Shown here piece after piece: positions 7,340 through 16,118 of a stretch of 37,651 nt of DNA. The notes under the pieces are model-generated. The model was given only the letters and a program-made list of their open reading frames with translations, ran no database searches and was not told the origin of the DNA. The stretch covers positions 1 to 37,651 of the forward strand of contig QQUJ01000011.1 of NCBI GenBank assembly GCA_008501635.1, written 5' to 3'. The DNA comes from Pseudomonadota bacterium (GTDB lineage: Bacteria > Pseudomonadota > Gammaproteobacteria > QQUJ01). How positions within the stretch are numbered: position 1 is the stretch's first letter; each line of letters opens with the position of its first letter. A program made the position numbers and the translations under genes.

Positions 7340-8538
7340 TCAGCCTGGCGGGTCGCGACATTCTGCACTCGTGGGGCAAGTTCGTCTTCACCGGTGTGGG
7401 CCTGGGATTATTGATCGGGGTGACGCTGACCATGACCGGTGTCTATCGCGGTATGGTCGATGATGCCAAGGTGCTGCTCGACAACAGCGGCGCGGACCTG
7501 TGGGTGGTTCAGCAGGGGACGCTGGGGCCGTACGCCGAACCTTCCAGCCTCTACGATGACACCTATCGCGGTGTGCTGGGTATGCCGGGGGTGGCGCGCG
7601 CCGCCAACGTCACCTATCTCACCATGCAGGTACGCCAGGGCACGCGCGACGTGCGCGCCATGGTGGTGGGCGTGGTACCGGGCGGACCCGGGGAGCCGGG
7701 ACAACCCGGTTTTCTGATCGCCGGTCGGCACATCACCCGCAGCCACTACGAGGCGGTTGCCGATGTGGCAGCCGGATTCCGGCTGGGCGACCGGATACAG
7801 GTACGGCGCAATTTCTACACCGTGGTCGGCATCACGCGGCGCATGGTCTCGTCCAACGGCGACCCGATGGTGTTCATTCCCCTGCGCGACGCGCAGGAAG
7901 CGCAGTTTCTGAAAGACAACGACGCCATTCTTGCGCAGCGCCGCCGCACCGGCGCCAATCCTGCCTTCAATCGGCCGGGTGTTCCCGGCCTGTTGGATGC
8001 GGTTATCGCTTCGCAGACGACCAATCAATACGTCAATGCGGTACTGGTGCAGATTCGGCCCGGTTATCAGCCTGAAGAGGTGGCGGAACCGATTCGTCGC
8101 TGGCAGCGCCTGCAGGTCTATACGCGCGCGCAGATGGAGGCGATCCTGATCGAGAAACTGATCGCTACCGCCGCCAAACAGATCGGTATGTTTCTGGTGA
8201 TACTCGCCATCGTCAGCGCGGCGATTGTCGCCTTCATCATCTACACCCTCACCCTGGGCAAGATCCGCGAGATCGCGGTACTGAAACTCATCGGTACAAA
8301 AAACCGCACCATCGCTGCGATGATCATGCAGCAGGCGGTGGGGCTGGGTGTCATCGGCTTCGTGGTGGGCAAGGTTGCGGCGACGTTCTGGGCGCCGATC
8401 TTTCCCAAGTACGTGCTGCTGGAACCTGCAGATGCCGTCGCCGGATTTTCATTGGTGGTGGTGATCTGCGTGCTGGCCAGCCTGTTGGCGATTCGCGCGG
8501 CGCTGAAAGTCGACCCGGCGGAGGCGATCGGTGGCTGA
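7336..8538 (+). CDS. FtsX/MacB/DevC-like ABC transporter permease
   Basis: This 400-residue permease has one N-terminal membrane helix (~17-37), a large periplasmic MacB-PCD-like domain (~45-270, with ADLWVVQQGT and IAGRHITRSHYEAV), and three C-terminal helices forming the FtsX domain (~280-395). That topology is typical of type VII ABC systems, which use mechanotransmission rather than passage through the membrane. It overlaps the preceding gene by 4 bp and the following ATPase by 8 bp, so the three subunits are made together. The substrate is unknown; relatives export glycolipids, antibiotics or peptides. Confidence 0.9.
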   Translation: MISLAGRDILHSWGKFVFTGVGLGLLIGVTLTMTGVYRGMVDDAKVLLDNSGADLWVVQQGTLGPYAEPSSLYDDTYRGVLGMPGVARAANVTYLTMQVRQGTRDVRAMVVGVVPGGPGEPGQPGFLIAGRHITRSHYEAVADVAAGFRLGDRIQVRRNFYTVVGITRRMVSSNGDPMVFIPLRDAQEAQFLKDNDAILAQRRRTGANPAFNRPGVPGLLDAVIASQTTNQYVNAVLVQIRPGYQPEEVAEPIRRWQRLQVYTRAQMEAILIEKLIATAAKQIGMFLVILAIVSAAIVAFIIYTLTLGKIREIAVLKLIGTKNRTIAAMIMQQAVGLGVIGFVVGKVAATFWAPIFPKYVLLEPADAVAGFSLVVVICVLASLLAIRAALKVDPAEAIGG

Positions 8539-9250
8539 ATCGCGCACTCAGGGGATACGCATCGAGGGGCTGCGCAAACGCTATGGCGAGGGCGATACCG
8601 CCGTCGATGCGCTCACCCATGTGGACATGCAGGTCGAACCAGGCGAGGTGGTCGGGTTGATCGGTCCCTCAGGCTCCGGCAAGAGCACGCTGCTGAAAAG
8701 CCTGGGTGCGGTGATCACGCCGACCGCCGGGCGCATGACGCTCGGCGACAAAGTGATCTACGACGACGGCTGGAAGATCTCCGACCTGCGCGCCCTGCGC
8801 CGCGACAAGATCGGCTTCGTTTTCCAAGCGCCTTACCTCATCCCGTTCCTCGATGTCACTGACAATATTGCGCTGCTACCCATGCTGGCGGGGCGTCCCA
8901 ATGACGAGTCCCGAGCGCGTGCGTTGGAGCTATTGAAGGCGCTGGATGTGGATCACCGTGCGCGTGGAATGCCGTCGCAGCTTTCCGGCGGCGAACAGCA
9001 GCGCGTCTCCATTGCGCGCGCACTGGTCAATCGCCCGCCGGTCATTCTGGCCGATGAACCGACGGCGCCACTGGATAGCGAGCGCGCCCTGGCGGTGATT
9101 CGTATCCTCAACCAGATGGCGCGCCAATACGAGACGGCCATCATCGTGGTCACCCACGACGAGAAGATCATTCCGACCTTCAAACGGATCTATCATATCC
9201 GCGATGGACGCACGCACGAAGAAGCGGGCGAAGGACGGGCATTGCAGTAG
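8531..9250 (+). CDS. MacB/LolD-type ABC transporter ATPase
   Basis: This 239-residue nucleotide-binding subunit has Walker A GPSGSGKST (residues ~44-52), Q-loop VFQAPYLIPFLDV, signature [15 protein letters not shown], Walker B VILADEPTAPLD and H-switch VVTHDEK. All catalytic residues are present, so it should be active. GGEQQR and the nearby permease type place it in the LolD/MacB/FtsE group. It energises the permease encoded just upstream. It is the last core gene of the TetR-controlled exporter operon, with 45 bp before the next gene. Confidence 0.92.
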   Translation: MAESRTQGIRIEGLRKRYGEGDTAVDALTHVDMQVEPGEVVGLIGPSGSGKSTLLKSLGAVITPTAGRMTLGDKVIYDDGWKISDLRALRRDKIGFVFQAPYLIPFLDVTDNIALLPMLAGRPNDESRARALELLKALDVDHRARGMPSQLSGGEQQRVSIARALVNRPPVILADEPTAPLDSERALAVIRILNQMARQYETAIIVVTHDEKIIPTFKRIYHIRDGRTHEEAGEGRALQ

Positions 9251-9295
9251 TACGGTGTAGCGGTCAATCGAAATCAACGAAGGAGTCGAGCGGCA

Positions 9296-9694
9296 ATGAA
9301 CAGTAACAAGATCATCAAATGGTTGGCCATCGTCGCCCTGTTGTTTGGGGCCTTGACGATTGCAAGCGGCGCGCGCGCCCTGTTCGGTGCTGCGGAAACG
9401 AAGGCGGCGCTGGGCGATGTCGTGCCCTTTGTGCTGTGGTTCAATTTTCTCGCGGGGTTCGTGTACGTTGTGGCCGGTGCGGGATTGTTGGCGCGCAAAC
9501 AGTGGGGCGTCTACGTGGCGATATTTCTCGCCATAGCGACCGTCCTGGTTTTTGTCGCCTTCGGTGTGCATGCGGTGGGTGGTGGCGCGTTCGAAGCGCG
9601 AACCGTCGGGGCGCTTACGCTGCGTTCGTTGTTCTGGATCGTGGTGGCCATGCTGGCCTATCGGGCAACCCCGCGAATCTCCGCGGCGGGTTAG
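9296..9694 (+). CDS. Small four-helix membrane protein of unknown function
   Basis: This 132-residue protein has four hydrophobic helices (~8-30, 42-66, 68-92, 105-123) with short loops. I do not recognise a named family. An AAGGAG ribosome site lies at about 9280-9285 upstream of ATG 9296. It follows the exporter ATPase by 45 bp on the same strand, so it may be cotranscribed. Its end overlaps the end of the convergent yadH-like gene by 4 bp, so no separate terminator fits between them. Confidence 0.75.
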   Translation: MNSNKIIKWLAIVALLFGALTIASGARALFGAAETKAALGDVVPFVLWFNFLAGFVYVVAGAGLLARKQWGVYVAIFLAIATVLVFVAFGVHAVGGGAFEARTVGALTLRSLFWIVVAMLAYRATPRISAAG

Positions 9695-10470
9695 GTCCGA
9701 ACGCCTATCCCCTTGTTGAGAAGGACCAGGCAGGCGACATAGAGCACGGTAATGAAACCGACGATGATGGTGAAAGCGGTTCCGATCGCTATGTCGCTGA
9801 CCCCAAGGATGCCGAAACGAAAGGCATCCACCATGTAGAGTATGGGATTGAGCAGCGACGCACCCTGCCAGAATGGCGGCAGCATATCGATGGAGTAGAA
9901 GATTCCCCCGAGATAAGTCAGCGGTGTGAGGACAAAGGTGGGGATGATGGAGATGTCGTCAAAGGTTTTGGCGAACACACCGTTGATAAAGCCGGCCAGC
10001 GAAAAGAGCATCGCCGTCATGGCCATCACCACCAGGGTGACACCGAAGTTGTGGACCTGGATATCCCAGAAAAACATCGAGACGCCGGTAACCGCCAGCG
10101 CCACGCACAACCCACGCGCCACACCGCCGCTGACATAGCCGAGCAGTATCACGTAGTTGGGAATCGGCGAGACCAGCAGCTCTTCGATATGGCGCTGAAA
10201 CTTGGCACCGAAGAACGACGAGACGACGTTGGCGTAGGAGTTGGTGATTACCGCCATCATGATCACTCCGGGAATGATGAAATCCATATAGCGGTAACCG
10301 GCCATCTCGCCGATACGCGGACCAATGAGATTGCCGAAGATGATCAGATACAATCCCATGGTGATTGCCGCCGGCAGAACGGTCTGCAACCAGATGCGCA
10401 GAAAGCGGCGGATCTCCTTGGTCGCGATGGTGCGATAGGCGATCCAGTTGGTCTGCAGTCCCGTGCTCAT
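9691..10470 (-). CDS. yadH: ABC-2 type exporter permease, YadH-like
   Basis: This 259-residue protein has six membrane helices and the ABC-2 permease pattern: WLQTVLPAAITMGLYLIIFG near the N-terminus and FVLTPLTYLGGIFYSIDMLPPFWQ in the conserved C-terminal region. Sequence and partner gene match the YadGH exporter, a widespread pair of unknown substrate related to drug and polysaccharide exporters. The start overlaps the stop of the ATPase gene by 4 bp, so the two are translationally coupled. The downstream end meets the convergent small membrane protein gene. Confidence 0.9.
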   Translation of the reverse strand: MSTGLQTNWIAYRTIATKEIRRFLRIWLQTVLPAAITMGLYLIIFGNLIGPRIGEMAGYRYMDFIIPGVIMMAVITNSYANVVSSFFGAKFQRHIEELLVSPIPNYVILLGYVSGGVARGLCVALAVTGVSMFFWDIQVHNFGVTLVVMAMTAMLFSLAGFINGVFAKTFDDISIIPTFVLTPLTYLGGIFYSIDMLPPFWQGASLLNPILYMVDAFRFGILGVSDIAIGTAFTIIVGFITVLYVACLVLLNKGIGVRT

Positions 10471-11438
10471 TGCACCCTGCCCTCTTCCAGTGGCGCGGGG
10501 TCCTCGTCGCTATCAGGAGCCGTTGCGCCATTGTGAATCATGCGCACGAACAGCTCTTCCAGACGGTTACGTTTGTTGCGCAGACTCATCACCTCGATAC
10601 CGACCCTGGCCAATCCGCCGAACAGGCGATTGACGCCCTGATCGCGCGCGACATCGGCTTCGAGCGTCGTGGCGTCGAGCTGCCGCAACAGATAGCCGGG
10701 AATCTGGGGTATGGCGTCGATGGGCCGTTGCAGATCGAGCACGAAGGTCTCGGTGTGCAGTTTCTCCAACAACGCTTTCATCGTGGTGTCTTCGACGATG
10801 CACCCGTTATCGATGATGGCGATGGTGCGGCACAGGCTCTCCGCCTCCTCCAGGTAATGGGTGGTGAGGATTATGGTGGTCCCCTCAGCATTGATCTGGC
10901 GCAGGAAGTCCCACATCGAGTGGCGCAACTCGATATCGACCCCGGCGGTGGGCTCATCGAGGATCAGCAGCCGGGGCTGATGTACCAGCGCACGGGCGAT
11001 CATCAAGCGCCGCTTCATGCCGCCGGAGAGATCGCGCGCCTGACCGTGGCGCTTTTCCCACAACCCGAGCTGACGCAGGTAGCGTTCAGAGCGCTCCATT
11101 GCCAGACGCGGTGCGATGCCGTAGAAGCCGGCCTGATTGACCATGATCTCGATCACCGGCTCCCACTGATTGAAATTGAACTCCTGCGGCACCAGACCGA
11201 TGCAGGCCTTGGCTTTGGCCAGTTCGCGGTCCAGGTCGTGTCCGAATACGGTCACCTGGCCGGCGCTTTTGTTCACCAGCGAGCAGATGATGCCGATCAC
11301 GGTGGATTTGCCAGCGCCATTGGGGCCGAGCAAGGCAAAGAAGTCGCCCTCGTGTACGGTCAGATCGATCCCTCGCAAGGCGGTAAAATCGTTGCGGTAG
11401 GTCTTATGCAGGTTGCGGATTTCGAGTGCGTTGGTCAT
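10467..11438 (-). CDS. yadG: ABC exporter ATPase, YadG-like
   Basis: The chosen start gives MTNALEIRNLHKTYRNDF and a 323-residue ATPase; an in-frame extension upstream to 11579 runs through the promoter region and has no family resemblance. Motifs are Walker A GPNGAGKST, signature LSGGMKRRLMIARAL, Walker B LLILDEPTAGVD and H-switch LTTHYLEEAE. The C-terminal ~80 residues form the extra domain usual in ABC-2 partner ATPases. It drives the YadH permease encoded next. It is divergent from the MFS transporter gene, with 127 bp between the two starts. Confidence 0.92.
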   Translation of the reverse strand: MTNALEIRNLHKTYRNDFTALRGIDLTVHEGDFFALLGPNGAGKSTVIGIICSLVNKSAGQVTVFGHDLDRELAKAKACIGLVPQEFNFNQWEPVIEIMVNQAGFYGIAPRLAMERSERYLRQLGLWEKRHGQARDLSGGMKRRLMIARALVHQPRLLILDEPTAGVDIELRHSMWDFLRQINAEGTTIILTTHYLEEAESLCRTIAIIDNGCIVEDTTMKALLEKLHTETFVLDLQRPIDAIPQIPGYLLRQLDATTLEADVARDQGVNRLFGGLARVGIEVMSLRNKRNRLEELFVRMIHNGATAPDSDEDPAPLEEGRVQ

Positions 11439-11466
11439 GCGGGTTGCGCTGGCGCCAAAGCGGGAC

Positions 11467-11472
11467 ATTATA
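11467..11472 (-). promoter_or_regulatory. Candidate -10 box for yadGH
   Basis: On the minus strand the bases read TATAAT, a perfect sigma-70 -10 hexamer, about 30 bp upstream of the yadG start. The -35 region 17 bp further up (AACAAA-like) is poor. The surrounding 11460-11545 segment is AT-rich compared with the coding sequence on both sides and likely holds the divergent MFS promoter too. Confidence 0.4.
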
Positions 11473-11565
11473 GACTGCTTTACTAAGGATTTGTTTTGCA
11501 CAGCGCGATCAGTATTTGGATTAATATTAGCTTGATCTCCAACAATCAGAATCGCGCACCCCCAC

Positions 11566-12807
11566 ATGTCTCCCATCACCGCTCGCTCGTTCTCCTTCCA
11601 CTATGGCTGGGTCATCGTCGGCACCGGCGCGCTGATCACCATCGCCTGCCTGGGATTCGGGCGTTTCGCGTTGGGCATGCTGCTGCCCTCCATGGGCGTT
11701 TCGCTGGGACTCGACTACTCGCAGATGGGTTTTATCTCCACGGGCAACTTCGTGGGTTATCTCTTTGCGGTGGTATTGAGTGGCCTGTTGACGGCCCGGT
11801 TGGGGGCACGATGGCTGATCGTCTTCGGACTGACATTGGTCGGGGGCTCGATGGTGGCGGTCTCGCAGGCGCACTCCTACCCCCAGGTGCTGGTGCTTTA
11901 CATCGTCACCGGTTTTGGTGCCGGCGCGGCCAATGTTCCGATCATGGCACTGGTCGCACATTGGTTCGAACGTTCGCTGCGTGGGCGTGCGGCAGGATTC
12001 ATCGTCAGCGGCAGCGGATTGGCGATCGTGCTGTCGGGCTGGATGATACCGGCCATCAACCTGCATGCCGGGGCGGAAGGCTGGCGCTGGAGCTGGATGG
12101 TGCTGGGTGGTGCATCGCTGGTCATCACCGTGATTGCCGGGGTGTTGATCCGCAACCGGCCCGCTGAGTTGGGGCTGCAAGCCCTGGGGGACAACACCGG
12201 CGGTGTGAGCGCGGCGACGGTGGCAAAGCCGGTCGCGCACAGCGGACGCCTGCTCACCCATCTGGGGGTGGTCTACTTTCTGTTCGGTTTCACCTATGTG
12301 ATCTACGCCACCTTTATTGTCACCTCGCTGGTGCAGGAGCGCGGTTTCAGTGAGACCTCCGCCGGTCAGTTCTGGATGTGGGTGGGGGCGATCAGCATCC
12401 TCTCCGGTCCGCTGTTCGGGACCCTGTCGGACCGGCTCGGACGCAAGCGCGCGCTGATGATGGTCTTCGCGCTGCATACCGCCGCCTACCTGCTGGTGGC
12501 GCTGCGGCTGCCCGATGGTTTCGTCTATCTCTCCATATTTTTATGGGGGATCGGGGTGTGGAGCATCCCCTCGATCATGGCCGCAGCGGTGGGTGATTAC
12601 CTGGGCGCGGAACGCGCCGCCGCCGCCTTCGGCACCATCACTCTCTTCTTCGGCGTGGGACAGATCGTCGGCCCAGGGCTCGCAGGTGTGCTGGCTGATT
12701 ACTCCGGTACTTTCGCCTGGAGCTTTGCCATGGCGGCGGGTATGACGGCGCTTGCAGTGATACTCAGCTCGGCGCTGCAACGCCCCGATGAGCGGAAGGC
12801 GGATTGA
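11566..12807 (+). CDS. MFS transporter (YbfB / oxalate-formate antiporter-like)
   Basis: This 413-residue protein has twelve predicted membrane helices. The N-terminal half starts FHYGWVIVGTGALITIACLGFGRFALGMLLPSMG, a pattern of the YbfB-like and OFA-like MFS carriers. The loop between helices 2 and 3 holds GLLTARLGARW, the MFS motif A position, and the central loop (~190-215) separates the two six-helix halves, with GTLSDRLGRKRAL as motif A of the second half. It moves a small solute across the inner membrane by secondary transport; the solute is not evident. It is divergent from yadG and appears to be a single-gene unit. Confidence 0.87.
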   Translation: MSPITARSFSFHYGWVIVGTGALITIACLGFGRFALGMLLPSMGVSLGLDYSQMGFISTGNFVGYLFAVVLSGLLTARLGARWLIVFGLTLVGGSMVAVSQAHSYPQVLVLYIVTGFGAGAANVPIMALVAHWFERSLRGRAAGFIVSGSGLAIVLSGWMIPAINLHAGAEGWRWSWMVLGGASLVITVIAGVLIRNRPAELGLQALGDNTGGVSAATVAKPVAHSGRLLTHLGVVYFLFGFTYVIYATFIVTSLVQERGFSETSAGQFWMWVGAISILSGPLFGTLSDRLGRKRALMMVFALHTAAYLLVALRLPDGFVYLSIFLWGIGVWSIPSIMAAAVGDYLGAERAAAAFGTITLFFGVGQIVGPGLAGVLADYSGTFAWSFAMAAGMTALAVILSSALQRPDERKAD

Positions 12808-12951
12808 TCGCACAGTGTGTTGAACGGTACCGTATTTAAACTTGTTCCCTCGGCCGACATTCCGCTGCCTTGTGGCCCGCGGTGCGCGCATTTTGCGTTA
12901 TAGTGCGGCTCCATTGCGGCGAACTTGTACGGACCGGGAATAAACTCAGTG

Positions 12952-13725
12952 ATGCACCTGAAAAGCGCCACACTCAGGCCCTCCGCCTTCCCCAACCGCG
13001 ATCACTACCCTTTCAACGTACCGCTTTTCCATCGGGAGGATCCCATTCCATTTACCACGCCGGTAACCTTTTTCATCGGTGAAAACGGTTCCGGCAAGAC
13101 CACCCTGTTGGAGGCCATAGCGCGACGCTGTCAGATTCATATCTGGCGTTACAAGGAGGCGCGTCGATTTCAGCCCAATCCGTACGAGCAGGAACTGAAG
13201 CAGTACCTGTCGGTGGAGTGGAGCAACGGCCCGGTGCCAGGCTCCTTTTTCTCCGCGCAATCGCACCGTGAGTTTGCGTTGATCCTGGACGAGTGGGCCG
13301 CGACCGATCCGGGGCAGCTCAAGTATTTTGGCGGCGAGTCGCTGGTGACCCAATCGCATGGTCAGTCCACCATGGCGCTGTTTCGCAGCGCCTACCGCAA
13401 CAAAGGTATCTATTTTTCCGACGAGCCCGAGACGGCGCTCTCCCCGAAACGGCAGGTGGAGCTGGTGCGGTTGCTCGCGAACATGGGGCGTGAGGGGCAG
13501 GCGCAGTTCATCATCGCGACCCATTCGCCGATTCTGTTGGCCTGCCCGGGGGCGACGATCTACGATTTCAACCGCTCTCCACTGAACGTCATCGCCTATG
13601 AGGAGACCGAGTACTATCAGATCTACCGGCAGTTCCTGGACAACCGTGAACTGTTTCTGAGCCAGGACGACCCCCCGCAGTCCGCGACGGTTCCGCGCAA
13701 AAGATCATCCTCAATACCGCGCTAG
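12952..13725 (+). CDS. Orphan ABC/SMC-type AAA ATPase (predicted ATPase)
   Basis: This 257-residue soluble ATPase has Walker A GENGSGKTT (residues 43-51), a signature-like LVTQSHGQS, Walker B GIYFSDEPE (D157, E158), a D-loop-like LSPKRQ, and a His switch ATHSPIL. This set is the AAA_21/AAA_23-type fold related to RecF/SMC heads, without a long coiled coil and without a TOPRIM domain. Such proteins dimerise on DNA or partner proteins, but the role of small stand-alone members is mostly unknown. ATG 12952 is chosen because the family similarity starts there (MHLKSATLRPSAFP); the open frame extends upstream to 12925. It has no neighbouring nuclease or toxin. A hairpin separates it from the convergent TonB-receptor gene. 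Confidence 0.83.
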   Translation: MHLKSATLRPSAFPNRDHYPFNVPLFHREDPIPFTTPVTFFIGENGSGKTTLLEAIARRCQIHIWRYKEARRFQPNPYEQELKQYLSVEWSNGPVPGSFFSAQSHREFALILDEWAATDPGQLKYFGGESLVTQSHGQSTMALFRSAYRNKGIYFSDEPETALSPKRQVELVRLLANMGREGQAQFIIATHSPILLACPGATIYDFNRSPLNVIAYEETEYYQIYRQFLDNRELFLSQDDPPQSATVPRKRSSSIPR

Positions 13726-13734
13726 CACCACCGC

Positions 13735-13768
13735 GCACAGGCAGGCACCAAGGGGTGCCTGCCTGTGC
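13735..13768. terminator. Strong hairpin between convergent genes
   Basis: GCACAGGCAGGCACC (13735-13749) pairs perfectly with GGTGCCTGCCTGTGC (13754-13768) around the loop AAGG, giving a 15-bp GC-rich stem. It lies between the stops of the ATPase gene (13725) and the receptor gene (13787), so it can serve both strands. There is no T-run on either side, so efficient intrinsic termination is uncertain; it may instead stabilise transcript 3' ends. Confidence 0.7.
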
Positions 13769-13786
13769 CGCTGGCGCGGCAGCGGA

Positions 13787-15673
13787 TCAGAACGATGCGG
13801 TATATTCGACGTAGTAGTAGCGGGCGCCGGGATCGTTGGGGTAGCCGCGGGCGCCCATGTTGTAGGGGATTTCGCGGTTCATGGCATTGTCCACTCCCGC
13901 CGCCACCTGATGGTGGGCGTTCAGCCGGTGCGCGAATTTGAGATCGAGCGTGGTGAAGTCGCTGTTGACGTTGGTGCGTGTTGCGTCGGCGGCATAAAAA
14001 TCGCGAGTCGTCTGCAGATTCACGTAAAGCGTCGATTGCTCCCCGAGCGTGAAGACGTTGCTGATCCTGGCCTGCCGATCAGGACGATCGGCCAGCCGTT
14101 CACCGGTGATCTCGTTGGTGGCCCGCAGATACTCGAGTGAGGCGGAAAGCTTCCACCAGTCGTTGATCTCGGTATCGAAGATCAGCTCGATACCGCGCGT
14201 TTTTGCCTCCGCGATGTTGTTGTAGCTGTAGAGGGTGGTGAAACCGGCGCTGCCGGTGATCTCCGAGGCGATCAGATTGTCGAGCTGCGAGCTGTGATAG
14301 ATCGCCTCGAAACCGTAGCGCGCGCCGCGGTAACCGAAAGCGGCCTCGAGAGTTTGTGATTCCTCCGGTTCGAGGTTCGGATTGCCGCTGATGTCACTGA
14401 TGAACGGACCGCGTTGACGCGTGATATGGATGTACATGTCGGTGAACGTGGGCGCCTTGAACGCGGTGCCGTAACCGAGTCGCGCCAGCCAGCCGTCGTT
14501 CGACCAGTGCAGGGTGACACGCGGATTGACCGTGCTGCCGAAATCGCTGTAATCGTCGTACCGCACCCCGGCGGCCAGCGAGTAGTCCGGCGCGAATTCC
14601 CATTGGTCCTGAACCAGCAGATAGTGAACCTGCCGGTCGGCGGTCTGGGAGTAGACCGAGACGTCGATATCCTCGCGGGTGCCGCCCGCGCCCAGAGTAA
14701 CGATGTGCGCCAGGTTGGGAAACAGCGTGAGGTAGGCGTTGAGTTCGCCCTGGCTGTAGTCGATGGCCTCGTTACCGGTGCCGCGATCGACCTCGGCATC
14801 GGAAGCACCGTAGCCGAGACTGATGTCGACGATGCGGCTGTCGTTCTCGGTGTGGTAGCGGCCGCCGACCTGGTAGCGTTCTTCGCGCTCGTAGGTGGGA
14901 TAGGCGGTGGTGCTCAGCCCGTTGTCATCCTGGTCGATCCATTCGGCACTCCATTCGATCCGATCGCGCTGACCGAGTCGATAGTCGCCCTGGTAGGAGA
15001 AGGAGAGCTTCTCCTCGTCGCGCAGATCGGTGCCCACCTGGGTCGGGTCATCGCGAAACGGCGCACGATCCTTGAGTTCGTAGGCGAACCGATGGCCGGC
15101 GGCGCCCACACGGCCGAGGTTTGCGCTGCCGCGCAGAATCCAGGTCTCGCGCTGGTCGTTGTCGGCGAGACCACTGATCACCGTGTTGGTGAAAGAGACC
15201 CGGTCGTCGGCCCGCCTGGTGATGATATTGATCACGCCGGCCATGGAGTCCGAGCCGTACAACGCCGACATGGGGCCGCGAATGATCTCGATACGTTCGA
15301 CGTCGGCGAGTTGGATGCCGTTGAGATCACTGTGTCCGTATTTGCCGGTACGGCGCATGCCGTTGACCAGGATCAGCGTCTGGTCGTCATCGAAGCCGCG
15401 CAGGTAGACCGAGGAGGTACTGCCGCTGTCACGGACAAAAAAGCCGGTCGCGCTCTGCAGTACCTGCGGCAGGCTGCGCCCGGAGAGCGACTGCAGGTCC
15501 TGCGCGTCGATCACCTCGATCGTGGCCTGCACGTCCTCGATGGACTGTTCCATACCCGGCGCGGTAACGGTGATCAGTGGCTGGCTGCGGTCGGCGGCCA
15601 GTGCCTGGCCCGACAGCAGAATGATGGCGCTGCACAGACGGGCCGTCCCCGCAGTGTTGGTGCGTGATTTCAT
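13787..15673 (-). CDS. TonB-dependent outer-membrane receptor (FepA/CirA/BtuB-like)
   Basis: Starting at ATG 15673-15671, after a GGGGGAG ribosome site, this 628-residue protein has a signal peptide ending ALAA, a TonB-box-like segment PLITVTAP, a plug domain (~50-160, with SVYLRGFDDDQTLILVNGMR and IEIIRGPMSALYGSDSMAGVINI), then a 22-strand-type barrel ending in YYYVEYTASF. The terminal Phe is the normal outer-membrane assembly signal. Such receptors import ferric siderophores, heme, cobalamin or similar ligands using TonB energy; TonB-ExbBD are not in the window. A Fur-like palindrome about 200 bp upstream favours an iron source. No cobalamin riboswitch was found upstream. Confidence 0.93.
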   Translation of the reverse strand: MKSRTNTAGTARLCSAIILLSGQALAADRSQPLITVTAPGMEQSIEDVQATIEVIDAQDLQSLSGRSLPQVLQSATGFFVRDSGSTSSVYLRGFDDDQTLILVNGMRRTGKYGHSDLNGIQLADVERIEIIRGPMSALYGSDSMAGVINIITRRADDRVSFTNTVISGLADNDQRETWILRGSANLGRVGAAGHRFAYELKDRAPFRDDPTQVGTDLRDEEKLSFSYQGDYRLGQRDRIEWSAEWIDQDDNGLSTTAYPTYEREERYQVGGRYHTENDSRIVDISLGYGASDAEVDRGTGNEAIDYSQGELNAYLTLFPNLAHIVTLGAGGTREDIDVSVYSQTADRQVHYLLVQDQWEFAPDYSLAAGVRYDDYSDFGSTVNPRVTLHWSNDGWLARLGYGTAFKAPTFTDMYIHITRQRGPFISDISGNPNLEPEESQTLEAAFGYRGARYGFEAIYHSSQLDNLIASEITGSAGFTTLYSYNNIAEAKTRGIELIFDTEINDWWKLSASLEYLRATNEITGERLADRPDRQARISNVFTLGEQSTLYVNLQTTRDFYAADATRTNVNSDFTTLDLKFAHRLNAHHQVAAGVDNAMNREIPYNMGARGYPNDPGARYYYVEYTASF

Positions 15674-16118
15674 TGGTACTCCCCCGTTTTGTGAACCGAT
15701 AAGGCGCTCTGCGGATCGACGGCGCGGCGTCTGGCTGGGCACGGCGCAACACCACTCGATAACGCATTGTGGTGATCACCGCGGTCGAGCAACCCGAAAA
15801 GGCGGGCTGACCTTAGCGGAGGGAAACGGGTGTTTCAAACCAAGTTTCACAACTCTGCGTGTAACTTCGGGAAGGGATAATAATTACTTTGTTATCAGTT
15901 AGTTAAGCTGTGTGATATGCCCTACCCCGTGCGCCAATTCACACCCCGGGTGAGCTCCTCGCAACCGTGCCTGAAACGCACCTGTTGTTGGAGCGCAATG
16001 GCGCACCATCGCAACCGTTTATGACCAATGACGGTTCGGCTTTCTTTATTCCGGACCGCCGATTAACCTTACAGCGGCGCGCAGCCGTCACCCTCCACCC
16101 CTTGATCGAGGAGCCCGC
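15674..16118. other. 445-bp divergent intergenic region
   Basis: This lies between the TonB-receptor gene (minus) and the GNAT-hydrolase gene (plus). It holds a candidate Fur box (15876-15896) in an AT-rich patch at 15870-15910, and a GAGGAG ribosome site just before 16119. A short plus-strand open frame from 15967 that overlaps the next gene in another frame has no recognisable domain. No riboswitch consensus was seen. Confidence 0.5.
15876..15896. promoter_or_regulatory. Candidate Fur box
   Basis: GATAATAATTAC followed by TTTGTTATC resembles the 19-bp GATAATGATAATCATTATC Fur consensus, with about 12 of 19 matches and the outer GATAA/TTATC arms intact. It lies about 200 bp upstream of the TonB-dependent receptor start, in the only AT-rich part of this intergenic region. 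The assignment is by eye. Confidence 0.4.

Noticed and set aside
9319-10536. 405-residue plus-strand frame over the small membrane protein and yadH
   Set aside because: It crosses two genes on different strands and has no recognisable domain.
10365-11486. 373-residue plus-strand frame opposite yadG
   Set aside because: No domain resemblance; yadG motifs are complete on the minus strand.
14414-15667. 417-residue plus-strand frame opposite the TonB receptor
   Set aside because: No domain resemblance; the receptor on the other strand is unambiguous.
15674-15960. Cobalamin riboswitch before the TonB receptor
   Set aside because: I looked for the conserved B12-box type core on the minus strand and found none.
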